Source: Sphingomonas_Q fennica_A
GTDB taxonomy: Bacteria > Pseudomonadota > Alphaproteobacteria > Sphingomonadales > Sphingomonadaceae
Length of the DNA: 64,000 nucleotides
Direction: 5' to 3'
Assembly (NCBI GenBank): GCA_036946415.1
Contig: JAQIJD010000001.1
Coordinates: 372,001 to 436,000 of the forward strand
In this document: one piece after another, positions 53,608-61,514 of the stretch
How the letters are laid out: each line of letters opens with the position of its first letter
Position numbering within the stretch: the first letter of the stretch is position 1
Made by a program: the position numbers and the translations under genes
The notes under the pieces: model-generated
The model's input: the letters and a program-made list of their open reading frames with translations, nothing else
Database searches by the model: none
What the model was told of the DNA's origin: nothing

Positions 53608-53917
53608 CGATGAGGCCTCCGAAACCCTCAAGAAAATGTTCCCCCGTATCGGTTGCGGCGACGAAGATGTTGCGCCGGTCGGCCTCGTCGCGTTCGCGGC
53701 GCAGATAGCCGAGCGCACCCAGCGTATTCAAGGCGCGCGTGACGACCGGTTTCGATACGCCCAGATTCTGCGCCAGACCGCGGACGGTATGCGGCCCCGG
53801 CGTCATGTAGACGAGCAGCAGCAATGCCATCTGGCGGTTGGTGAGATCGGGCTGGCCAGAGCGGACATAGCCCACCAGCGTCTGCATCCAATTCCCGAGC
53901 GAGCCATCGTGGATCAT
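53555..53917 (-). CDS. MarR-type winged-helix regulator
   Basis: The 120-residue product has LTNRQMALLLLVYMTPGPHTVRGLAQNLGVSKPVVTRALNTLGALGYLRRERDEADRRNIFV, a clear MarR winged helix (about 26-90), with a short acidic tail. The dimerising outer helices are short. It overlaps the NlpC/P60 gene by 53 bases, so it belongs to the same transcript (regulator-NlpC/P60-argC). Ligand unknown. Confidence 0.82.
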   Translation of the reverse strand: MIHDGSLGNWMQTLVGYVRSGQPDLTNRQMALLLLVYMTPGPHTVRGLAQNLGVSKPVVTRALNTLGALGYLRRERDEADRRNIFVAATDTGEHFLEGFGGLIDGESAEPAPARGQRARG

Positions 53918-54036
53918 GTACGCCTCTCACTGGTCACCCGGTTCGCACTGCGAGGTTTCCGGGATGGATCGAGAACACGCGGCGCGCCCGATCGTTTCAT
54001 GCGCGAACGCAATTCGGGCGGGGGACGGCGGGCGAG

Positions 54037-54192
54037 GGCAGGATAGGATTTCGCGCAGAGGCGCAGAGACGCGGGAAGGTCTTGCCCGCGACAGCCATCT
54101 GCGCCCTTCGATCGCTCGTCTGGAAAGATCGGCCTTGCGGCCAGCCGTACCTCTCTGCGCCTCCGCGTCTCTGCGCGAAATCCTATCCTGCC
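54037..54192. repeat. 24-base inverted repeat overlapping the end of tsaC
   Basis: Arms 54037-54060 and 54169-54192 are exact reverse complements (GGCAGGATAGGATTTCGCGC core), followed inward by GCAGAGACGCGG-type stretches related to the element at 26053-26186. The right arm supplies the last codons and the TAG of tsaC (54183). No gene lies in the centre. Confidence 0.75.
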
Positions 54193-55157
54193 GCAGCCCC
54201 CACGGCGGCGCGGGCGAGGCGGTCGCGGATGGCGTGGCCGAGGCCGATGGCCGGGATGGGGGCGACGGCGATGGCGGGGCGGGGCGATCGGTCGGCTTCG
54301 TGGAGCAGGTCGAACAGGCGCGCCGCCGCCTCGATCGGATCGCCGGCGGCGGACAGCGTGGCGTCGCCCGCGACGGGGCCGAAGCCGATCAGATATTCGT
54401 GCGGCGCGGCGGTGGTCGCATCGAGGCGGAGCGGCTTGGACGGGGCGTAATGCGCGGCGAGCTGGCCGGGCGCGACGACCGGATCGCCCGCGCCGGCGGC
54501 GATCACCGGCAGGCCGGTGGCCGCCACGATCGCCTCCGCCGTCACCGGGCCGGGGCGGAGCAGGCGGATCGCGCCGCCGACGGGCGCGACGATCGTCGAT
54601 TCGAGGCCGTCGCGCGCCGCGCCGCCGTCCAGGATCAGCGGCACCGCCGCCCCCAGCGAGTGGGCGACATGCGCCGCCCGCGTCGGGCTGATCGCGCCCG
54701 ACCGGTTGGCGGACGGGGCGGCGAGGGGGGCACCGGCCGCGGCGATCACCGCGCGCATCGCCGGATGCGCGGGCACGCGCACCGCCACCGTCTCCAGCCC
54801 GGCGGTGACGATCGCGGCCACGGGGCAGCCCGCCGCCTTCGGCAGCACCAGCGTCAGCGGGCCCGGCCAGAAGGCGGCGGCGAGCGCCTCGGCCACCGCG
54901 TCCAGCCGGGCGATGGCGCGCGCGGCGGCGACGTCTGTGACATGCACGATCAGCGGGTTGAAGGCGGGCCGGCCCTTGGCGGCGTAGATACGCGCCACCG
55001 CCGCCGCATCGCGCGCGTCGGCGGCGAGGCCGTAGACCGTCTCGGTCGGCAGCGCTGCGATGCCGCCGCCGAGGATCGCCGCCGCCGCCGCGGCGATGCC
55101 GGCGGGATCGGCGGCGAGGATGCGGGGCGGGGCGGCCGGCACGCCGCCGTCAGTCAT
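54183..55157 (-). CDS. tsaC: L-threonylcarbamoyladenylate synthase (Sua5/TsaC)
   Basis: The 324-residue enzyme makes threonylcarbamoyl-AMP for tRNA t6A. The YrdC domain (about 20-210) begins IAALPTETVYGLAADARD and contains RPAFNPLIVHV and PLAAPSANRSG. A linker and a Sua5 domain (about 225-320) make it the longer Sua5 form. Start overlaps the GntR gene end by eight bases. Confidence 0.93.
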   Translation of the reverse strand: MTDGGVPAAPPRILAADPAGIAAAAAAILGGGIAALPTETVYGLAADARDAAAVARIYAAKGRPAFNPLIVHVTDVAAARAIARLDAVAEALAAAFWPGPLTLVLPKAAGCPVAAIVTAGLETVAVRVPAHPAMRAVIAAAGAPLAAPSANRSGAISPTRAAHVAHSLGAAVPLILDGGAARDGLESTIVAPVGGAIRLLRPGPVTAEAIVAATGLPVIAAGAGDPVVAPGQLAAHYAPSKPLRLDATTAAPHEYLIGFGPVAGDATLSAAGDPIEAAARLFDLLHEADRSPRPAIAVAPIPAIGLGHAIRDRLARAAVGAAAG

Positions 55158-55488
55158 GGCCGATCAGGTCGGCCGGATCGAGTTCGAGCCGCCGCATCGT
55201 CGCGGCGACGCGTGGCCATTCCTCGTCGAGGAAGCGGCGCCGCTCGCCCGCGCGCAGCCGCTCCACAGCGCCCGCCGCCACGAACAGGCCGATGCCGCGG
55301 CGGACGGTGACGATCCCGTCTTCCTGAAAGGTCTGATAGGCCTTGGCGACGGTCAGCGGATTGGCGCCCTGATCGGCTGCGAAGCTGCGCACCGAGGGCA
55401 GCGCCTCGCCCTCGCGGATGCGGCGGTCGAGGATCGCCTCCACGATCATGTCCCTCAACCGGAGGTAGACGGGGCGTTCGCCGCTCAT
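55150..55488 (-). CDS. Short GntR-family regulator (YtrA type)
   Basis: The 112-residue product has only the GntR winged helix (about 7-75): VYLRLRDMIVEAILDRRIREGEALPSVRSFAADQGANPLTVAKAYQTFQEDGIVTVRRGIGLFVA. A short helical tail follows, with no ligand-binding domain, as in the YtrA subgroup that usually controls ABC genes. Start at 55488 (MSGERPV) is the family start. It overlaps tsaC by eight bases, so it may be co-transcribed. Confidence 0.87.
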   Translation of the reverse strand: MSGERPVYLRLRDMIVEAILDRRIREGEALPSVRSFAADQGANPLTVAKAYQTFQEDGIVTVRRGIGLFVAAGAVERLRAGERRRFLDEEWPRVAATMRRLELDPADLIGHD

Positions 55489-55537
55489 GCGCTGCACTGT
55501 AGTAAGACGGCAAGCCACGTCAATCTGGCCCCGTCGA

Positions 55538-56122
55538 TCAGGCGGGCCGCCACACGGAGATGACGGCGGCGGGATCGGGTCGCGGCCGCTCGTCCAGCGC
55601 GCGCGCGGGCGTGCCGATGAACATGAAGCCGGCGATCCGCTCCGGCGGGGCGGCACCCAGCCCGGCGAGGACCGCGGGGGAGCCGGCCGCCCAGCCCGTC
55701 AGCCAGCCGCCGACGAACCCTTCGGCATGTGCCGCCGCCAGCAGCGCCATGCAGGCGGCCCCCGCCGAGAGATGCTGTTCCCATAGCGGGATCGGGCTTT
55801 CCAGCTTGGGCGCGGACAGGACGACGATCAGCGTCGGCGCCTGGTGCGCGAACTGGGCGACATTCTCCAGCTCGCCCGTGCCGGCGCCGGGCTTCGTTTC
55901 CAGATAGGCGGCGCACAGCATGTCGGCGAAGGCGGCGCGCGCGTCGCCCGGCACCACCAGGAAGCGCCACGGCGCGAGCTTGCCGTGATCGGGCACGCGC
56001 GCGGCGGCGGCCAGGATGCGGGCCAGCGCCGCCTCGTCCGGCCCCGGCGCCACCATGTCGCGCGGCTTGCCCGAACGACGCGTGGCGAGGAGGGCGGCGG
56101 GCGAGGAGAGATCGTTGAGCAT
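55538..56122 (-). CDS. Nitroreductase-family flavoprotein
   Basis: The 194-residue FMN enzyme starts SPAALLATRRSGKPRDMVAPGPDE, has the ARVPDHGKLAPWRFLVV segment, GAACMALLAAAHAEGF and GGWLTGWAAGSPAVLAGLG, typical of the NfsB/YdjA group that forms homodimers. Electron acceptor unknown. A start at 56227 is possible but extends into the intergenic region. It is divergent from the peptide transporter. Confidence 0.88.
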   Translation of the reverse strand: MLNDLSSPAALLATRRSGKPRDMVAPGPDEAALARILAAAARVPDHGKLAPWRFLVVPGDARAAFADMLCAAYLETKPGAGTGELENVAQFAHQAPTLIVVLSAPKLESPIPLWEQHLSAGAACMALLAAAHAEGFVGGWLTGWAAGSPAVLAGLGAAPPERIAGFMFIGTPARALDERPRPDPAAVISVWRPA

Positions 56123-56225
56123 GGCGCCCTCCGCTACCAGCCGGCAGGGGCGGCAACAATCTCCTTCCCGTGTCCGAAGCCGGGCGGTAGGATCGTGCGC
56201 TTCATCGGCGGAAGCGGGAAGAAGC

Positions 56226-57803
56226 ATGGCATATCAACCGGTCGCGGGTGGCGAGCGAACCCTGCTGGGCCATCCGCGCGGGCTGTTCGTGCTGTTCTTC
56301 ACCGAGATGTGGGAGCGCTTCTCCTTCTACGGGATGCGCGGGCTGCTCGTCCTCTATCTCACCAAGCATTTCCTGTTCGGCCGGCAGGAAGCGCAGCTCC
56401 TCTACGGCGCCTATCTGTCGATGGTCTACATCACGCCGGTCCTGGGTGGCTGGCTGGCAGACCGCTATCTGGGCGGGCGCAAGGCGGTGCTGTTCGGCGG
56501 CATCCTCATCACCGTCGGCCACTTCCTGCTGGCGTTCGAGGGGCCGGGCGGGGCGGACCCGCGGGCGATCCAGCTCTTCTACCTCGGCCTCGCCTTCGTC
56601 ATCACCGGCACCGGCTTCCTGAAGGCCAACATCTCGGCGATCGTCGGCCACCTCTACGCGCGCGACGACCGGCGGCGCGACCCGGCCTATACGATCTTCT
56701 ACATGGGCATCAATCTGGGCGCCTTTTCGGGCGCGATCCTGTGCGGCCTGCTGGGCGAGGCGGTGGGCTGGGGCTGGGGCTTCGGCGCCGCCGGGGTGGG
56801 CATGGTCGCCGGGCTGATCGTCTTCGTCGTGTTCCGCGCCGAACTGATGGGCCGGGCCGAGCCGCCCGCCCCCGCGCATCTGGCGGCGCGCGTCGCCGGC
56901 CTCAGCCGGGAGGCGTGGATCTACGTCGCCGCCATCGTCGGTGTGATCGCGGCGTGGCAGCTGATCCAGAACGTCGCCCTCGTCGGCACCTTGCTGGGCG
57001 CGTTCGGGGCGGGCCTCGTCGCCTATATCCTGTGGACGGCGGTGCGCCACCTGCCCCCGGTGGAGCGCGACCGCATCTTCGCTGCCTTGGCGCTGATGGT
57101 GGGATCGATCCTGTTCTGGGCGCTGTTCGAACAGGCCGGCTCCTCGCTCAACCTGTTCACCGACGAACGCGTCGACCGGCGCTTCTTCGGCTGGGAGGTG
57201 CCGGCCTCGGTCTTCCAGTCGATCAACAGCTTCTGGATCATCACGCTGGCGCCCGTGGTGGCGTGGATCTGGACGGTGCTCGGCCGGCGCGGGATCGAGC
57301 CGTCCGCGCCCGCCAAATTCGGGCTGGCGCTGATCCAGGTCGGCATCGGCTTCCTCGTGCTGGTGGGGGGCGCCGCCGCGGCGGGGGCGGGGCTGACGCC
57401 GGCGGTGTTCATCTTCCTCCTCTACCTGTTCCATTCCTCGGGCGAATTGTGCCTCTCGCCGGTCGGCCTGTCGGCGATGACCAAGATGGCGCTGCCGCAG
57501 ATGGCCGGCCTGCTGATGGGCACCTGGTTCCTCGCCACCGCCACCGGCAATTTCGCCGCCGGCGTGATCGCGGCGGCGACGGGCGGCGAGAATGCCGGGC
57601 CGGAGACGATCACCACCGTCTACACCAACGTCAGCCTGATCGCGATCGGCGCGGGCGTGGCGATGATCCTGATCGCGCGGCCGTTCGGGCGGCTGATGCA
57701 CCTCGATACGCTGGGGGCGGCGGATCATGCGCTGGCGGGGCAGGGCGCGATCGGCGAGGCGGCGGCGGCCGGGATCGACGTGACGCCCGAACGCCGCGCT
57801 TGA
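56226..57803 (+). CDS. POT/PTR-family proton-coupled peptide transporter
   Basis: The 525-residue MFS carrier imports di- and tripeptides. The ExxERF motif is in FFTEMWERFSFYGMRGLLVLYL (about 25-45), and LGGWLADRYLGGRKAVLFGG marks loop 2-3; about 14 helices are visible. The PTR2 signature FYMGINLGAFSG is near 160. It lies between the nitroreductase and glmM and is not coupled to either. Confidence 0.93.
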   Translation: MAYQPVAGGERTLLGHPRGLFVLFFTEMWERFSFYGMRGLLVLYLTKHFLFGRQEAQLLYGAYLSMVYITPVLGGWLADRYLGGRKAVLFGGILITVGHFLLAFEGPGGADPRAIQLFYLGLAFVITGTGFLKANISAIVGHLYARDDRRRDPAYTIFYMGINLGAFSGAILCGLLGEAVGWGWGFGAAGVGMVAGLIVFVVFRAELMGRAEPPAPAHLAARVAGLSREAWIYVAAIVGVIAAWQLIQNVALVGTLLGAFGAGLVAYILWTAVRHLPPVERDRIFAALALMVGSILFWALFEQAGSSLNLFTDERVDRRFFGWEVPASVFQSINSFWIITLAPVVAWIWTVLGRRGIEPSAPAKFGLALIQVGIGFLVLVGGAAAAGAGLTPAVFIFLLYLFHSSGELCLSPVGLSAMTKMALPQMAGLLMGTWFLATATGNFAAGVIAAATGGENAGPETITTVYTNVSLIAIGAGVAMILIARPFGRLMHLDTLGAADHALAGQGAIGEAAAAGIDVTPERRA

Positions 57804-57854
57804 TAGCGGCCGGGGCCGGGCGGTAGGCCCGCCATTCCAAGATCGGAGGGCAGC

Positions 57855-59192
57855 ATGGCGAAGCGCTATTTCGGAACCGACGGCATCCGCGGGCGGACCA
57901 ACAGCCACCCGATGACGGCCGAGATCGCGATGCGCGTCGGCCAGGCGGCGGGCGCGCGCTTCCTGCGCGGGCGGCACAAGCATCGCGTGGTGATCGGCAA
58001 GGACACGCGCCTGTCCGGCTATATGATGGAATCGGCGCTGGTCGCGGGCTTCACCAGCGTCGGCATGGACGTGGTGCTGGTGGGGCCGATGCCGACGCCG
58101 GCGGTGGCGCTGCTCGCCCGCTCGATGCGCGCCGATCTGGGCGTGATGATTTCCGCCAGCCACAACCCTTATGTCGACAACGGCATCAAGCTGTTCGGGC
58201 CGGACGGCTACAAATTGTCCGACGAGGACGAAGCCGCGATCGAGGCGGCGCTGGAAACGGCCCCGGTGCTGGCGCAACCGCACGAGATCGGCCGCGCCCG
58301 CCGGGTGGACGATGCGCAGGGCCGCTACATCCACGCCGCCAAGTCGAGCTTCCCCGAACATCTGCGGCTCGATGGCCTCAGGATCGTGATCGATTGCGCG
58401 AACGGCGCCGCCTACAAGGTGGCTCCCGAGGCGCTGTGGGAGCTGGGGGCGGAGATCATCGCGCTCGGCGTCAGCCCGGACGGCATGAACATCAACGACC
58501 AGTGCGGATCGACCGACCCCCGCGCGCTCCAGACCAAGGTGGTCGAGACGCGGGCCGACATCGGCATCGCGCTGGACGGCGATGCCGACCGCCTCATCAT
58601 CGTCGACGAGAAGGGGCAGATGGTCGACGGCGACCAGCTGATGGCGCTGATCGGCGTCGGCCAGGCCGAGGCCGGGCGCCTGCGCGGCGGCGGGGTGGTG
58701 GCGACGGTGATGTCCAACCTCGGCCTCGAACGGCATTTGCAGGGCCATGGCCTGTCGCTGGTGCGGACGGCGGTGGGCGACCGCCATGTCGTGGAGGCGA
58801 TGCGCGGCGGCGGCTACAATGTCGGCGGGGAACAGAGCGGGCATATCATCCTCGCCGATCACGCCACCACCGGCGACGGACTGGTGGCGGCGTTGCAGGT
58901 GCTGGCGGCGCTGGTGACGGGCGGCGCGCGGGCGAGCGAATTGCTCCACCGCTTCGATCCGCTGCCGCAGATATTGAAGAACGTCCGCCATGCCGGCGGC
59001 GCGCCGCTGGAGACGGACGCCGTGAAGGCGGCGATCGCGGCGGCCGAGGCGGCGCTGGCCGGCACCGGCCGCCTCGTCATCCGCAAGTCGGGCACCGAAC
59101 CGCTGATCCGGGTGATGGCCGAGGGCGAGGATGAGGCGCTCGTCCGCCGGACGGTGGACGAGGTGGCGCAGGCGGTGGCGCGCGCCGCATGA
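57855..59192 (+). CDS. glmM: Phosphoglucosamine mutase
   Basis: The 445-residue enzyme converts glucosamine-6-P to glucosamine-1-P for UDP-GlcNAc, peptidoglycan and LPS. It starts KRYFGTDGIRGRTN; the phospho-Ser is Ser102 in MISASHNP, metal-binding DGDADR is near 240 and the phosphate-binding RKSGTEPLIRVM ends the chain. Overlaps thiD by ATGA. Confidence 0.96.
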   Translation: MAKRYFGTDGIRGRTNSHPMTAEIAMRVGQAAGARFLRGRHKHRVVIGKDTRLSGYMMESALVAGFTSVGMDVVLVGPMPTPAVALLARSMRADLGVMISASHNPYVDNGIKLFGPDGYKLSDEDEAAIEAALETAPVLAQPHEIGRARRVDDAQGRYIHAAKSSFPEHLRLDGLRIVIDCANGAAYKVAPEALWELGAEIIALGVSPDGMNINDQCGSTDPRALQTKVVETRADIGIALDGDADRLIIVDEKGQMVDGDQLMALIGVGQAEAGRLRGGGVVATVMSNLGLERHLQGHGLSLVRTAVGDRHVVEAMRGGGYNVGGEQSGHIILADHATTGDGLVAALQVLAALVTGGARASELLHRFDPLPQILKNVRHAGGAPLETDAVKAAIAAAEAALAGTGRLVIRKSGTEPLIRVMAEGEDEALVRRTVDEVAQAVARAA

Positions 59193-60007
59193 CGATCCCG
59201 CGCATCCTGATCGTCGCCGGATCGGACAGTGGCGGCGGCGCGGGCATCCAGGCCGATATCAAGACGGTGACGATGCTGGGCGGCCATGCGATGACCGCCG
59301 TCACCGCCATCACCGTGCAGAATACGCTGGGGGTGACGGGCGTGCTGCCGGTGCCGCCCGAGACGATCGTCGCCCAGATCGACGCGGTGTGGGACGACAT
59401 CGGCGTCGATGCGGTGAAGATCGGGATGATCGGCACGGCCGCGGCGGCGCGGGCGGTGGCGGCGGCGCTCGCCGCGCGCCCGCCGGTGCCGGTGGTGGTC
59501 GATCCGGTGATGGTCGCGACGAGCGGGGCGACGCTGGCCGATGACGGGACGGTCGCGGCACTGGAAGCGCTGATCGCCACCGCCACGATCGTCACCCCCA
59601 ACGCACCCGAACTGGCGGTGCTGACCGGCGGCCCGATCGCGGACGAGGGCGCCTTGCGCGCCGCCGCCGGCCGGCTCGCCGCACGCACCGGCCGGGCGGT
59701 ACTCGCCAAGGGCGGGCACCTGCCGGGCGACACGGTGATCGACCTGCTGATCACGCCGGAGGGCGAGACGCGGTGGGAAGCGGCGCGGATCGTGACGCGG
59801 CACAGCCACGGCACCGGCTGCACGCTGGCGAGTGCCGTCGCCACCGGCCTCGGTGGCGGGCTGACGGCCGCGGCGGCGGTGGCGCGGGCGCGGCGCTACG
59901 TGCGGGCGACGCTGACGGCGGCACCGGGGCTGGGCCGGGGGCACGGCCCGATGGGCCACGGGCTCGGCCGGGCGTGGGACGGGTCAGACAGGGAACATTC
60001 CGCCTGA
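59189..60007 (+). CDS. thiD: HMP/HMP-P kinase (ThiD)
   Basis: The 272-residue kinase phosphorylates hydroxymethylpyrimidine and its phosphate in thiamine synthesis. It starts RILIVAGSDSGGGAGIQADIKT, has VDPVMVATSGATL, KGGHLPGD and the C-terminal HSHGTGCTLASAVAT. It is complete. No TPP riboswitch is seen before it, as it is read through from glmM. Confidence 0.95.
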   Translation: MTIPRILIVAGSDSGGGAGIQADIKTVTMLGGHAMTAVTAITVQNTLGVTGVLPVPPETIVAQIDAVWDDIGVDAVKIGMIGTAAAARAVAAALAARPPVPVVVDPVMVATSGATLADDGTVAALEALIATATIVTPNAPELAVLTGGPIADEGALRAAAGRLAARTGRAVLAKGGHLPGDTVIDLLITPEGETRWEAARIVTRHSHGTGCTLASAVATGLGGGLTAAAAVARARRYVRATLTAAPGLGRGHGPMGHGLGRAWDGSDREHSA

Positions 60008-60052
60008 TCGCCGATTGTTAATGGAGATAGTAAAAGCGAGAGGAGAGGCGCC

Positions 60053-60205
60053 GTGGAACAGCTTATCCGAGTCCCTTCGATCGAAGGCGCGCCGGTCAAG
60101 CGTCGGCTGTTCGGCCCCTCCCGCGGCGGACCTTTGGGCGTGCTGATCGCGGTCAGCGCCGGCTTCTGGGGAATCGTCGCGCTGGCGGCCGATATCCTTC
60201 GTTGA
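60053..60205 (+). CDS. 50-residue membrane protein
   Basis: Start at GTG 60053 behind AGGAGAGG. The product has a polar N-terminus (MEQLIRVPSIEGAPVKRRLFG) and one helix about 27-48 (GVLIAVSAGFWGIVALAADI). No family recognised. The SD is among the best in the window, so translation is likely. Its stop lies three bases from the end of the convergent small protein gene. Confidence 0.65.
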   Translation: MEQLIRVPSIEGAPVKRRLFGPSRGGPLGVLIAVSAGFWGIVALAADILR

Positions 60206-60208
60206 TCC

Positions 60209-60436
60209 TCAGAAGATGCGCGCGAACTGCACCATCAGGCCGGTCCACAACGCGACGTTCAGCCCCAGCCCGACGCGCAGCAGGCGGATGATCGCACGGC
60301 GGTGACTTGCCGGAAAGGCGCGGTCGACGATCGCCGGGGCGGCGACGCGGGTGAAGAAGGCGCCTTCGGCCGGCTCGATCACGCGCGGTGCGGCCCAATG
60401 TCCGGGATGGTCGTTCCTGGTCGCAAGCCGGCGCAT
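60209..60436 (-). CDS. 75-residue membrane protein
   Basis: The product starts MRRLATRNDHPGHWAAPRVIEP at ATG 60436 behind GGGAGA. It ends with a hydrophobic helix, about 52-72 (RVGLGLNVALWTGLMVQFARIF). An N-terminal, cytoplasmic, Arg-rich part and one C-terminal span are predicted. It is unrelated to its convergent neighbour, though both are small and single-span. Function unknown. Confidence 0.6.
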   Translation of the reverse strand: MRRLATRNDHPGHWAAPRVIEPAEGAFFTRVAAPAIVDRAFPASHRRAIIRLLRVGLGLNVALWTGLMVQFARIF

Positions 60437-60556
60437 CGATCGTCTCCCACCGCCCCAGCGGGCGCGGGATCGTCTATCGCAGCAGACGGTTAACGAAGCG
60501 TATCGGCGATCGGCGGTGCGCCGCCATGGCCATCGCGCGGGCGCCGGCCTATCGGG

Positions 60557-61327
60557 GTGGACGTGCGCAATCTGCTGAAATCCCTGTTCGATCGCAGTGA
60601 ACCGGCGGAACCCTATCGGCTCCCGCCCGGCCGGCGCGTCTATGCGATCGGCGATGTCCACGGCCGGCTGGACCTGTTGCTCGCCGTCGAGCGGGCGGTC
60701 GCCGCCCATGCCGCCGCCGCCCCGCCGGTAGAGGAGGCGCTGGCGATCTTCCTTGGCGATTACGTCGATCGCGGGCCCTATTCGGCGGGCGTGATCGGCC
60801 ATCTGCTGTCGGGCCGCTTCGCCGGGCTGCCGGCCCGGCACGTGATGGGCAATCACGAGGATGCGATGCTCGCCTTCCTCGACGATCCGGGGATCGGCCC
60901 TGCGTGGCTGAAGCACGGCGGGCTGGCGACGCTGCGCAGTTATGGGGTGCGCACCGACGGACCGGACGACGACGACCGGATGAACCGCCTCCGCCACGGC
61001 CTGATCGAGGCTTTGCCCAACAGCCATCGCGCCTTCCTGGCGGCGCTGGAGCTGTCGATCCGCATCGGCGGCTTCCTGTTCGTCCACGCCGGCATCCGCC
61101 CCGGCCGGCCGATCGCCGATCAGATGCGCGGCGATCTGCTTGGCATCCGCGAGCCGTTCCTGCATTTCGCCGGCACGCTGCCGTGCCGCGTCGTCCACGG
61201 CCATACGATCGCCGAGGAACCCGAAATCCTGCCGGGCCGGATCGGCCTCGATACCGGCGCCTATGCCAGCGGCCGGCTGACCTGCGCGATCATCGAGGAC
61301 GATCGGGTGGAGATATTGGGCGGCTAG
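60557..61327 (+). CDS. Metallophosphoesterase (Ser/Thr protein phosphatase-like)
   Basis: The 256-residue product has the two-metal core: GDVHGRLD (about residues 32-39), GDYVDRGPYS (about 70), GNHED (about 98), a HAGI near 175 and HGHT near 215. This is the calcineurin-like PPP group; some members act on diadenosine tetraphosphate (ApaH). Start is GTG 60557 or the in-frame GTG 60563. It ends facing a structured gap. Confidence 0.88.
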   Translation: MDVRNLLKSLFDRSEPAEPYRLPPGRRVYAIGDVHGRLDLLLAVERAVAAHAAAAPPVEEALAIFLGDYVDRGPYSAGVIGHLLSGRFAGLPARHVMGNHEDAMLAFLDDPGIGPAWLKHGGLATLRSYGVRTDGPDDDDRMNRLRHGLIEALPNSHRAFLAALELSIRIGGFLFVHAGIRPGRPIADQMRGDLLGIREPFLHFAGTLPCRVVHGHTIAEEPEILPGRIGLDTGAYASGRLTCAIIEDDRVEILGG

Positions 61328-61339
61328 AGGCTGATCTAG

Positions 61340-61510
61340 AATAGCTGGATCAGGCGGCGGCACCGCCCTCCACCACCATTCCACCGGCACTTCGTGCCGC
61401 TGGAACCTTGGGTGGTTCCGCCCGCTCCTCCACCCGACCTCCCACAGCATGCCCTGATTGGGAGGCCGAGTGGGGGAGCGGGCCGGTGCCGTATCCACGC
61501 TAGTGGATCA
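61340..61510. repeat. Structured, gene-free gap with stacked inverted repeats
   Basis: Between the phosphatase and the ATP-grasp gene (61328-61514) there is no ORF. It holds GGAACC-N6-GGTTCC (61402-61419), a 24-base inverted repeat at 61421-61444/61459-61482 (three mismatches), CCGGCAC-type stems near 61384 and ATCCAC-N4-GTGGAT (61493-61508). It could be a bidirectional terminator or a repeat unrelated to the REP families. Confidence 0.5.
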
Positions 61511-61514
61511 TACT

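Noticed and set aside
56202..58991. 929-codon open frame antisense to the peptide transporter and glmM
   Set aside because: Covers two well supported genes; composition (His/Arg/Asp-rich) is that of antisense shadows.
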